Assembly: GCA_023379465.1 (NCBI GenBank)
Contig: JAMCTM010000042.1
Coordinates: forward strand, 1 to 16,682
Reading direction: 5' to 3'
Origin: Patescibacteria group bacterium
Lineage (GTDB): Bacteria > Patescibacteria > Microgenomatia > Levybacterales > UBA12049
Length of the DNA stretch: 16,682 bases
Below the pieces are notes generated by a model, which had not been told where the DNA came from, ran no database searches, and saw only the letters and a list, made by a program, of their open reading frames with translations. Shown piece by piece: positions 1-5,902 of the stretch; position 1 is the first letter of the stretch; every line of letters begins with the position of its first letter. The translations under genes were made by a program, and so were the position numbers.

Positions 1-747
1 TTAGAAGACAAAAAGAAAAACGGCGAGGCTCTGGATGGTTTTATAGGAGCAGAGACACGGGGAGGATTTTTGATCGAGACAGAGATTGGGGTTTCCGGAT
101 TTATGCCGAATTCCCAAAGCCAAGCCAGCAATAAAACAGGAGACAGATTAAAGGTTTTCGTGGCGGATTTGAACAGGGACGGACATAGGGTTATATTCTC
201 GCAAAGGCCCCTGGTGGGGGATAAAGAATTCGAAGAGCTGTCGTCAAGGTTAAAAGCGGGAACAAAGGTTAAGGCCGAGGTTACCAATATTTTGCCGTTT
301 GGAATATTTACGAGTGTTCAGACAAACGGAAAAACCCTAAATGGATTTATTCATATTTCGGAGGTTTCCTGGGAAAGGCAGGAAAGATTGGACAATTTAT
401 TTAAGATTGGAGACAGCCTGGAGGCTGTAGTAATAGGTTTTGATAACAGCACACAGCGCGTGAATCTTTCCCTAAGGCTTTTAACCGCCGATTCTTTCGA
501 AAAAACGGCAGAGGAGAGGTTTCCTGTTGACACAAAAATCAAAGCAAAGGTGTCTAAGATTGTTCCAGCCGGAGTCCTGTTTGATTTGGACGAGGCCTCG
601 GGAATTATTAAGAAAGAATCCATACCAATCGGCACAGCCTACAAAGTCGGCGACACCATAGAGACTACGGTATCTAAGGTTGACAAAAAGAAAAGACAGA
701 TAATTCTTGTGCCGATCCTTTTGGAAAAACCAATCGGATACCGATGA
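1..747 (+). CDS. S1-domain RNA-binding protein (ribosomal protein S1-like), 5' partial
   Basis: The frame is open from base 1 to a TGA at 745-747, so the start lies outside the window; a TTG at 70 is only an internal codon. The visible 248 residues hold three OB-fold S1 repeats: about residues 12-67 (GGFLIE, then GVSGFMPNSQ), 87-155 (TKVKAEV, FGIFTSV, GFIHISEVSW) and 178-243 (TKIKAKV, AGVLFDL). The GFxPxSQ signature in the first repeat is typical of bacterial ribosomal protein S1, which binds mRNA at the ribosome. The third repeat is the most degenerate and lacks the usual HxSE motif. The stop overlaps the radA start (ATGA), implying translational coupling. The family is clear; whether this is the true S1 ribosomal protein or a smaller S1-like paralogue cannot be told without the N-terminus. 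Confidence 0.88.
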   Translation, partial: LEDKKKNGEALDGFIGAETRGGFLIETEIGVSGFMPNSQSQASNKTGDRLKVFVADLNRDGHRVIFSQRPLVGDKEFEELSSRLKAGTKVKAEVTNILPFGIFTSVQTNGKTLNGFIHISEVSWERQERLDNLFKIGDSLEAVVIGFDNSTQRVNLSLRLLTADSFEKTAEERFPVDTKIKAKVSKIVPAGVLFDLDEASGIIKKESIPIGTAYKVGDTIETTVSKVDKKKRQIILVPILLEKPIGYR

Positions 748-2060
748 GATCTTCAATTTCATTTGTCTGTCAGGAGTGCGGTTACGAATCCCCGGGATTT
801 TTAGGCAGATGTCCCGAGTGCGCTGCATGGAACAGCCTGCGCGAGTTCAAGATTCAAGGTTCAAAATCCAAAGCAGAGTCAGGGGTAAAAGAAACCCCTT
901 CCCCAAAAAAGCTTTCTGAGGTAAGCCATACAGAAAAGGAAAGGATTAAAACAGGGTTTTCGGAAATGGACATGGTATTGGGAGGGGGCATTGTGGCGGG
1001 AAGCGTAACCCTTGTTTCAGGGGATCCGGGCATAGGCAAGTCAACGCTTCTTCTTCAGGTTGCCTTAAAATTGAGTGATAATAATTTTCCCGTGCTGTAT
1101 ATTTCCTCCGAAGAGTCGGAAGACCAGATAGCCCTAAGGGTTAATCGGGTGGGACCTAATAAAATGAACAATCTTTTGCTGTCTTCCCTTGTTGACTCGG
1201 ATGCCGCCGTTGAGCTTATAGAGAAGGTTAAGCCAAAATTGGCAATCGTTGATTCCATTCAAACCATGGAATCATCAAATGTCGGGGGCCTTTCGGGCTC
1301 CATTGGCCAGGTTAGATACGCTACTTTTCTGCTGATAAAAACCGCCAAATCTCTTGGCACCGCGGTTTTTATCGTGGGACATGTTACCAAAGAAGGAATG
1401 ATTGCCGGCCCGATGATGCTTTCTCATATGGTTGACGCGGTACTTTTTTTGGAGGGAGAAAAGTTTACAAACACAAGACTTTTGCGAAGTCTTAAAAATA
1501 GATTCGGTCCGGTGGATGAGGTCGGCGTCTTCACCATGGACGAAAAGGGCCTTAGGGAAGTAAAAAATCCTGAACACCTGTTTTTAACAGAAAGAAAAAA
1601 TAATACCGCCGGTTCGGTACTGGCCGCGACGGTTGAGGGAAGCAGAATTTTTCTTGTGGAAATACAGGCGCTGACCGTTTCCGCCAATATGCCTATACCA
1701 AGGCGCGTTGCCTCGGGTTTTGACTCCAAGCGGCTGGAGCTTTTGCTGGCGGTTCTTCAGAGGCACGCCCGCTTAGGGGTTTCGGCAATGGATGTGTTTG
1801 TGAATGTTGCCGGAGGTTTAAAACTGGCGGATCCGGGGGTGGATTTGGCTGTTTGCCTTTCTATTTTCTCGAGCGTAAAAAACATCGCCCTCCCGGATAT
1901 AGTGGCGATATCGGAAGTAGGTTTATTGGGGGAGCTGCGGCCGGTTTTTGGGATTGACAAAAGGATTAGGGAAACAAAAAGGCTTGGTTTTTCAAAAATT
2001 ATAAGCTCAAAACAACACAGAACCTTGAACCAGGCCATACAAGCGGTTCAGATTTCCTGA
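744..2060 (+). CDS. radA: DNA repair protein RadA
   Basis: A complete RadA of 438 residues, close to the usual 450-460. The N-terminus has a C4 zinc finger (C9, C12, C23, C26). The RecA-like ATPase has Walker A GDPGIGKST at 93-101, Walker B LAIVDS at 166-171 and the RadA-specific KNRFG motif at 251-255. The C-terminal part (about 285-438) is the Lon-protease-like domain, with the LAVLQRHA and DVFVNVAGGLK segments. RadA is a hexameric helicase that drives branch migration during recombinational repair. The start is the ATG in the ATGA overlap with the upstream S1 gene. The linker after the zinc finger (about residues 34-45) is encoded by a TTCAA-rich tract that resembles intergenic repeats elsewhere in the window. 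Confidence 0.97.
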   Translation: MRSSISFVCQECGYESPGFLGRCPECAAWNSLREFKIQGSKSKAESGVKETPSPKKLSEVSHTEKERIKTGFSEMDMVLGGGIVAGSVTLVSGDPGIGKSTLLLQVALKLSDNNFPVLYISSEESEDQIALRVNRVGPNKMNNLLLSSLVDSDAAVELIEKVKPKLAIVDSIQTMESSNVGGLSGSIGQVRYATFLLIKTAKSLGTAVFIVGHVTKEGMIAGPMMLSHMVDAVLFLEGEKFTNTRLLRSLKNRFGPVDEVGVFTMDEKGLREVKNPEHLFLTERKNNTAGSVLAATVEGSRIFLVEIQALTVSANMPIPRRVASGFDSKRLELLLAVLQRHARLGVSAMDVFVNVAGGLKLADPGVDLAVCLSIFSSVKNIALPDIVAISEVGLLGELRPVFGIDKRIRETKRLGFSKIISSKQHRTLNQAIQAVQIS

Positions 2061-2066
2061 TATAAT
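2061..2066 (+). promoter_or_regulatory. Possible -10 box for the PIN-TRAM gene
   Basis: A perfect TATAAT begins directly after the radA stop and ends 7 bases before the ATG at 2074. Transcription from it would start at or next to the ATG, giving a leaderless mRNA, and no Shine-Dalgarno site is present. No convincing -35 box lies 17 bases upstream (TACAAG), so read-through from radA is an equally good explanation. Confidence 0.3.
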
Positions 2067-2073
2067 TAATTTA

Positions 2074-2871
2074 ATGGATAAGAACGACAAGAACGATGCA
2101 AAAATCAAAAAGCCTGATGGCTTGCAGACAAAGCCTCCTTATTTTCCCCCGCGTCTTGTGATGCTTTTGGCAGACGAGGTGGCAAAGACAGTTGTCCAGA
2201 GACTGCCCGGCATTGTGCCGCATCCTCAAAAATCAAAGAAGAAAAGCCAGAAAAAAATAGAAAATGCCGTTTTTTTGGATACATCGGCCATTATTGACGG
2301 CAGAATCTTTGCCGTGATAAATCTCGGTTTGCCAAGCGGCGTATTTGTTATTATGGACAGTATTCTTTTGGAACTAAAGCACATAGCCGATTCTCAGGAT
2401 GTTTCCCGCCGGGAAAGGGGCAGAATGGGCTTGGATTTTCTGGATAAGTTAAAAAAAGGCAAGAGGACAAAGGTTGTACTGCTGTCTGAAAATGAAGAAA
2501 AAAAGTTATTCAAAAATAAAAAATTAGAAGTTGATGAAAGGTTAATCAATGTCGCAAAGTTCTATAAAGGAATGATTATAACCTGTGATTATAATTTGGA
2601 GAAAAAGGGTTCGATTCAGGGAATAAAAATGGTTAATGTTAACGCCTTATCTCAGGCATTAAAGATAAGAGCTGTCCCGGGAGAGTCTGTGCATATTAAA
2701 ATTCAGCATGTGGGTAAAGACGCGGCCCAGGGGGTTGGATATCTGGACGATGGCACCATGGTCGTTGTGGAGGGCGGCAGGAATGATATCGGGAGGCACT
2801 TGGATGTTGTGATTATTAGGGTTATACAAACGGTAACCGGAAGAATTTTATTTGCCAGAAAAATAGACTAA
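2074..2871 (+). CDS. PIN-domain and TRAM-domain protein (YacL-like putative RNase)
   Basis: A 265-residue protein with a PIN nuclease fold at about 65-195 and a TRAM RNA-binding domain at about 200-265. The PIN acidic residues are visible: D69 and D75 in LDTSAIIDGRI, E100 in LLELKHIAD, D154 in VDERLI and D172 in CDYNL. The TRAM part holds the family signature QGVGYLDDGTMVVVEGG and ends in GRILFARK. The closest known architecture is Bacillus YacL, but YacL has N-terminal membrane helices; here they are replaced by about 60 polar, lysine-rich residues, so the protein is probably cytosolic. It likely cleaves RNA, although the substrate is unknown. It lies 13 bp after radA and is probably co-transcribed. 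Confidence 0.92.
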   Translation: MDKNDKNDAKIKKPDGLQTKPPYFPPRLVMLLADEVAKTVVQRLPGIVPHPQKSKKKSQKKIENAVFLDTSAIIDGRIFAVINLGLPSGVFVIMDSILLELKHIADSQDVSRRERGRMGLDFLDKLKKGKRTKVVLLSENEEKKLFKNKKLEVDERLINVAKFYKGMIITCDYNLEKKGSIQGIKMVNVNALSQALKIRAVPGESVHIKIQHVGKDAAQGVGYLDDGTMVVVEGGRNDIGRHLDVVIIRVIQTVTGRILFARKID

Positions 2872-2887
2872 TAATTTATTATCTCAA

Positions 2888-2966
2888 ATGAGGTGAGAAT
2901 GCCTGCCCAACATTCCCACCTCATCAGAAATTACAAACCTGCTGTGGGATTCACCAAGCATCCCGC
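2888..2966 (+). other. Tandem hairpins downstream of the PIN-TRAM gene
   Basis: Two stem-loops follow the PIN-TRAM stop. The first pairs 2888-2901 with 2911-2924 (13 of 14 pairs, one A-C mismatch) around a 9-base loop. The second pairs 2944-2950 with 2960-2966 (7 pairs, one a G-U wobble), also with a 9-base loop. Neither is followed by a T-run, so they are not ordinary intrinsic terminators. They may be a 3'-UTR structure, an RNA-protein site or a rho-linked 3' end. The repeated 9-base loop size and related GTGRGA/TCCC stems suggest two copies of one motif. Confidence 0.45.
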
Positions 2967-2981
2967 CCGTTTAAAATCTAT

Positions 2982-3027
2982 AGCTAAAAATAGTAAGCGC
3001 TGTCAATGCAAAACCAAGATTTTAGCT
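2982..3027. repeat. Short inverted repeat
   Basis: AGCTAAAA at 2982-2989 is the exact reverse complement of TTTTAGCT at 3020-3027, with 30 bases between. It sits just upstream of the promoter at 3041-3069. It could be an operator-like site or chance; 8 bp in AT-rich DNA is weak evidence. Confidence 0.25.
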
Positions 3028-3040
3028 TCACTCAGTTTTC

Positions 3041-3069
3041 TTGACAAACAAGAAGTTTTTTGTTAGAAA
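3041..3069 (+). promoter_or_regulatory. Promoter for the candidate small RNA
   Basis: A perfect -35 TTGACA (3041-3046) is followed after 17 bases by TAGAAA (3064-3069), four of six matches to the -10 consensus. Transcription would begin near 3076. The next element downstream is a strong intrinsic terminator rather than a convincing gene, which supports a short non-coding transcript. Confidence 0.5.
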
Positions 3070-3075
3070 AAGGAC

Positions 3076-3185
3076 GGCACTTAGTTTTTATCCCTGCCAA
3101 AAGGACTAGTTGCCAACTAACAGAGCATTGCTTATCGTACCGAACTTATCAAGTCAATTGTGTAACGAAAGCGATGCTCTTTTTT
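3076..3185 (+). ncRNA. Candidate small non-coding RNA, about 110 nt
   Basis: The interval runs from the start site predicted by the promoter at 3041-3069 to the T-run of a terminator. The 5' part contains a small hairpin (TAGTT-GCC-AACTA, about 3107-3119). The 3' part is a long hairpin whose loop holds a further ACTT-ATC-AAGT hairpin. I recognise no signal recognition particle, 6S, tmRNA or RNase P signature. The + frame at 3060-3356 runs through it but would continue past the terminator and has no ribosome binding site. The 5' end is inferred from the promoter only. It could also be a leader or attenuator remnant. Confidence 0.45.
3122..3185 (+). terminator. Rho-independent terminator of the small RNA
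   Basis: Bases 3122-3133 pair with 3169-3180 (12 pairs, one G-U wobble). After a single bulged A, 3135-3138 (TCGT) pairs with 3165-3168 (ACGA), making a 16-pair stem. Six T residues (3180-3185) follow on the + strand. The opposite strand has no T-run after the stem, so the terminator is directional. Confidence 0.7.
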
Positions 3186-3199
3186 GGAAATAAAGACAA

Positions 3200-3349
3200 T
3201 TATAAAAGAGCAATTGGTACACCCAGGCCTTTTTCAATCAGCTTTTTAAATTGTTCCCTGCCTTGTTTTACCAAAGTCTCTTCTTTAACTCCTTTGTATT
3301 TTAGGGAAGATTTATTAACCCTTTTAAGGACGTTTGCCAGCAATTTCAT
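3200..3349 (-). CDS. Small basic protein of 49 residues, unknown function
   Basis: An ATG at 3349-3347 opens a 49-codon frame ending in TAA at 3202-3200. The peptide begins MKLLANVLKRVNKSS, continues through KGVKEETLVKQGREQFKKL and ends in IEKGLGVPIALL. It is strongly basic and looks helical, with a hydrophobic C-terminus and no signal peptide. The start lies 11 bases after the -10 box of a near-consensus promoter (3361-3389), so the mRNA is nearly leaderless, as for other starts here. The frame is convergent with the candidate small RNA, whose terminator ends 14 bases from this stop. I do not recognise the family. The balanced codon use and exact promoter placement argue that it is real, but the short length leaves doubt. 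Confidence 0.6.
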   Translation of the reverse strand: MKLLANVLKRVNKSSLKYKGVKEETLVKQGREQFKKLIEKGLGVPIALL

Positions 3350-3360
3350 ATATTAAAAGT

Positions 3361-3389
3361 ATTTTACCACACTAAGTCAAGTATGTCAA
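3361..3389 (-). promoter_or_regulatory. Near-consensus sigma-70 promoter for the 49-residue gene
   Basis: Reading the minus strand, TTGACA (3389-3384) is separated by exactly 17 bases from TAAAAT (3366-3361). Eleven of twelve hexamer bases match consensus. The expected start site is near 3354, about five bases before the ATG at 3349. This is the strongest promoter match I found in the window. Confidence 0.7.
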
Positions 3390-3465
3390 CCTATAGCAAT
3401 TTTGGGTGCTGTTTTCCTATATCTTATAGTTATTTATAATACTTTTAGGTTGTTAAATCAATCTA

Positions 3466-3506
3466 TTTTTTAATAGTAAAAAAATGTGGATAACCCGTGG
3501 GGATAA
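3466..3506. other. DnaA-box-like doublet beside an A/T hairpin
   Basis: TGTGGATAA at 3485-3493 is a perfect DnaA box (TTATCCACA on the other strand). TGGGGATAA at 3498-3506 differs at one base, in the same orientation, 13 bp on. Directly beside them TTTTTTA (3466-3472) pairs with TAAAAAA (3477-3483). The arrangement resembles part of a replication origin, but dnaA and dnaN are not here and only one box is perfect, so a regulatory or chance site is equally possible. The rest of 3390-3518 shows nothing else I can name. Confidence 0.4.
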
Positions 3507-3518
3507 TTTAAATGAAAG

Positions 3519-4187
3519 CTATAAGGTCTCTTTTATAAGCGGAAGAAGAAGAGATTTAAAGGAGAATTGTTCCTTGTAAAGGAGGTTGGACTTGAGCCAA
3601 AGCCTAATAACAGTTAGGAAGAAGCCAAAAATCTCCCTTGCGTTTCTCCGGTAAGTTTCTCTCATATAGAGAGGATTGGTAATCTTAGCCAATCCGGCGT
3701 AATTGGAAATTTTTAGAAAAACATCAATAAATGTAAACGGATAGTCGTTTCTGGTAAAATACAAAGCGTCTTTTGGCAGAAGATTGGTATTGATCAGACA
3801 GGATTCAAAGCAGACGGATTGAGATCCGACAACCGCTGTTCTCGGATTCAGATTTAAGTAGTTCATTTGAGATTTTATTCTGGATGAAGGGGATTTATCG
3901 TTTTGATTCATAAAGGCAATATATTTTCCGCGGGATCTTTTTATAGCCCGATTTAGGCAGACAGACAAGCCGTACTGCTTTTTGTTTTTATAAACCCGCA
4001 ATCTCTTATCCTTTTTTCTTAGATTTTTAAGAATCGAGCAGGAAAGATCGGTTGATTTGTCGTCTATGGCAATGATTTCAATATTCCGGTATGTTTGGCT
4101 TAGCAAACTCTTAACGCATTTTTGAATGGAATTTTCCGCGTTTCTAACAGGCAGAACAATAGAAATTAAAGATTGGTTTTGGTTCAT
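3519..4187 (-). CDS. Family 2 glycosyltransferase, short and with degenerate active site
   Basis: A 222-residue GT2 (GT-A fold) protein. The N-terminal nucleotide-sugar region is intact: ISIVLPVRNAENSI at 8-21, LLSQTYRNIEIIAIDDKSTD at 28-47, and LNRAIKRSRGKYIAFMNQND at 78-97. Two catalytic landmarks are altered. The metal-binding DxD (usually DADD) reads NQND at 94-97, and the usual ED motif region reads TFIDVFLKIS at 152-161. It is also roughly 60-80 residues shorter than a typical GT2, with the loss falling between the DxD and ED regions. The remainder aligns by eye with the ends of GT2 enzymes. It may have changed metal or substrate use, or be a pseudoenzyme or decaying gene. The reading frame is open and has a plausible promoter. 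Confidence 0.82.
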   Translation of the reverse strand: MNQNQSLISIVLPVRNAENSIQKCVKSLLSQTYRNIEIIAIDDKSTDLSCSILKNLRKKDKRLRVYKNKKQYGLSVCLNRAIKRSRGKYIAFMNQNDKSPSSRIKSQMNYLNLNPRTAVVGSQSVCFESCLINTNLLPKDALYFTRNDYPFTFIDVFLKISNYAGLAKITNPLYMRETYRRNAREIFGFFLTVIRLWLKSNLLYKEQFSFKSLLLPLIKETL

Positions 4188-4237
4188 AAGCTTTTTGAAG
4201 GCAGCGGCAGAATATTTAGAAGATTACATCTTTTAAG

Positions 4238-4266
4238 ATATTATCATAATTAGCCCCGGAAGGCAA
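4238..4266 (-). promoter_or_regulatory. Possible promoter for the short GT2 gene
   Basis: On the minus strand TTGCCT (4266-4261) is 17 bases from TAATAT (4243-4238), each hexamer matching consensus at four of six positions. It would give a leader of about 43 bases to the ATG at 4187. The rest of the 4188-4338 gap holds only a 5-bp hairpin (CGCCT-TTC-AGGCG, 4287-4299) without a terminator T-run on the minus strand. Confidence 0.35.
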
Positions 4267-4338
4267 ATTTTTTTTGTTTTTTGCTTCGCCTTTCAGGCGG
4301 ACTTTTCCTATTCGTTGAATATCCATCCGTTTTTCTAA

Positions 4339-5064
4339 TTATTCACTGAGAGATAATTTTTGAGCCGTGCTTCGAAAAGTTCGCCTGAGCCTAAAGAGAT
4401 ATAAAACGTGCTCAATTCCTGTTTGGAGAAGATTTTGCTTGCTGATGTTAAGAACCCTGTCTTTATATTTAATTGCATATTCGGCAAATCTAAGGGATGG
4501 ATTGGTAATTGTTTTGATTTTAATCTCCAAAGAAAAATTCCATCCGCCCTCGTTAAGGCTTATATAATCTAAGACATTTTTTCTAAAAACCCACATGCCG
4601 CTTAAGGAGTCGCTGATTCTGGTTCCAAATAGAAGCCAGAGGGTGATATTTAAAATTTTTACGCCAAAAGTCCTTACGGCAGACATCTTTCGAGGTTTTT
4701 TAAACGGAAGACGGTTGCAGGATATAAAATCAAGCTTATTCTTAAGAAGAATATTCACGAGGTGGGGGATCTTTTTGATCGGATAAGAATCATCCCCGTC
4801 CATACAGGCGATTATCGAACCCGTTGCTTTTCTGATTCCTTTTTGAAGAGCAAAGCCGTAGCCTATTCCATATTTGTCGGTTCTGTTTTCGTAAAGGATC
4901 TTCACGCCAAATTTTTGAGCAATTGATTTTGTAGCATCGCTCGAGTTATTATTAACCACTATGACTTCATCTATCTCTTTTGGCAGTTTTTTAAGGACTT
5001 CCTTAAGCGCCTGTTCTTCATCTCTGCAAGGCATCACGAGCGAAACAGAGTAATGTTTAATCAT
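4339..5064 (-). CDS. Family 2 glycosyltransferase, polyprenyl-phosphate sugar transferase type (DPM1-like)
   Basis: From the ATG at 5064 the product has 241 residues. It carries the DPM1/dolichol-phosphate mannosyltransferase-like features: SVSLVMPCRDEEQAL at 6-20, EVIVVNNNSSDAT at 33-45, and the metal-binding ACMDGDDSYP at 86-95 (D89, D91, D92). It also has the acceptor-side SDSLSGMWVFRK at 151-162. There are no C-terminal membrane helices, so it is probably a peripheral enzyme that charges a lipid carrier with a sugar for export. The frame is open upstream to 5229, but that extension would overlap the divergent gene at 5132 and its promoter, and homology begins at MIKHYSVSLV. The likely role is to supply lipid-linked sugar to the GT-C enzyme encoded nearby. 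Confidence 0.88.
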   Translation of the reverse strand: MIKHYSVSLVMPCRDEEQALKEVLKKLPKEIDEVIVVNNNSSDATKSIAQKFGVKILYENRTDKYGIGYGFALQKGIRKATGSIIACMDGDDSYPIKKIPHLVNILLKNKLDFISCNRLPFKKPRKMSAVRTFGVKILNITLWLLFGTRISDSLSGMWVFRKNVLDYISLNEGGWNFSLEIKIKTITNPSLRFAEYAIKYKDRVLNISKQNLLQTGIEHVLYLFRLRRTFRSTAQKLSLSE

Positions 5065-5073
5065 ATTATAGGC

Positions 5074-5102
5074 TTGATTTTTTCTGGTAGTTAGTATATC
5101 AT
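5074..5102 (+). promoter_or_regulatory. Promoter for the 5132-8811 glycosylation operon
   Basis: TTGATT (5074-5079), 17 bases, then TATCAT (5097-5102), matching consensus at four and five of six positions. Transcription would start near 5109, giving a leader of about 23 bases. It overlaps the divergent promoter for the GT2 gene on the other strand. Confidence 0.45.
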
Positions 5103-5121
5103 AGCAAAGCAAATTATACAA
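5093..5121 (-). promoter_or_regulatory. Divergent promoter for the DPM1-like gene
   Basis: On the minus strand TTGTAT (5121-5116), 17 bases, then TATACT (5098-5093). The -10 matches at five of six, the -35 at three of six. The leader would be about 22 bases to the ATG at 5064. A TATAAT directly touching that ATG is too close to serve this start. Confidence 0.4.
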
Positions 5122-5131
5122 TATTAACTTT

Positions 5132-5899
5132 ATGTTAAAAGCAAAAGCGAATATAATTAAAGGCCTAATTTTAATTGCTATAGGGCTGATTTCTATAATA
5201 GTTGTCTTTGGGAGAATGCCGGTTAGCAAGATTTTTATAGATGGTTACAAGGTAGAGTCCTCGTTTTATAGTGTAGATGCATACAATAGTTCGGGCAGTC
5301 GGATTTTTTCACTTTCTCCCTTAGATGATTATTATTATAGTGGAAAGGCAAAAGAACACCTAGAAGATAAGCTGGTAGCAAGCGGCAACGGAAACTTCTT
5401 GTCGCAGGCAGTATTGAGCTTTACGAATCTTTTTTTTGGAAAAACGAAATTAATTTGGAACACCAAGGGAAGGAACTCCAAAGGATTTTCAACGGTGACT
5501 TATTCAATTAATTCTATAGGTAAGGGAATACGGATAACACGGGAGATCCGTCTTGAGCATGTATCGCCTACGGCAATTGGCCAATCGGTAGTTATCTGCA
5601 GCGATTGTATGGTTACCGACAACAGGAATAGGATATATTTTAACGGAGACAGCTTAAACGATTACTTAATAAATGCCGCTTTTCTTCTTAAGAAAACGCC
5701 TATGATTTTGGGAGAGAACCAGTCGTTTCCGAATGATATATCAAAAATCAGGATTATCGGAAGAGACGGTAAAGAAAAAATGGAGATACCGGTTGTTTCG
5801 GGAGAGGCTATTTACCTGCAGGAGAAATGGCACCTCCTGGAGTTTAGGGTAGGGGCGGGGAAGCAAGCAGTAAGTCAAACGATTTATATAAAGCGATAA
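5132..5899 (+). CDS. Membrane-anchored protein of unknown function
   Basis: A 255-residue protein with one hydrophobic helix at about residues 9-28 (IKGLILIAIGLISIIVVFG) following basic residues, so probably a signal anchor with the remainder outside. The outer part is rich in beta-prone, Ser, Asn and Gly segments, with two cysteines close together in VVICSDCMV (about residue 150). I recognise no domain. It starts the glycosylation operon: 3 bp separate it from the GT-C-like gene at 5903. It may be an accessory or substrate-presenting subunit for that enzyme, which is inference from position only. The ATG has no Shine-Dalgarno site but sits just downstream of the promoter at 5074-5102. Codon use is AT-rich like its neighbours. 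Confidence 0.75.
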   Translation: MLKAKANIIKGLILIAIGLISIIVVFGRMPVSKIFIDGYKVESSFYSVDAYNSSGSRIFSLSPLDDYYYSGKAKEHLEDKLVASGNGNFLSQAVLSFTNLFFGKTKLIWNTKGRNSKGFSTVTYSINSIGKGIRITREIRLEHVSPTAIGQSVVICSDCMVTDNRNRIYFNGDSLNDYLINAAFLLKKTPMILGENQSFPNDISKIRIIGRDGKEKMEIPVVSGEAIYLQEKWHLLEFRVGAGKQAVSQTIYIKR

Positions 5900-5902
5900 C
5901 TT

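Noticed and set aside
70..72. TTG at 70 as the start of the S1-domain protein
   Set aside because: The same frame is open to base 1 and the upstream residues complete the first S1 repeat, so the gene is cut by the window edge.
3060..3356. Open frame of 98 codons on the + strand
   Set aside because: It runs through the candidate small RNA, its terminator and the antisense of the 49-residue gene, has no ribosome binding site, and its peptide looks like non-coding translation.
3466..3506. Calling the DnaA-box doublet the chromosome origin
   Set aside because: Only one box is perfect, dnaA/dnaN are absent, and no wider box cluster is present, so only a DnaA-box-like site is reported.
4287..4299. 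Hairpin CGCCT-TTC-AGGCG as a terminator for the DPM1-like gene
   Set aside because: The stem has only five pairs and no T-run follows it on the minus strand.
5065..5229. N-terminal extension of the DPM1-like glycosyltransferase
   Set aside because: The extension would overlap the divergent gene at 5132 and both promoters, and the family homology starts at the ATG at 5064.
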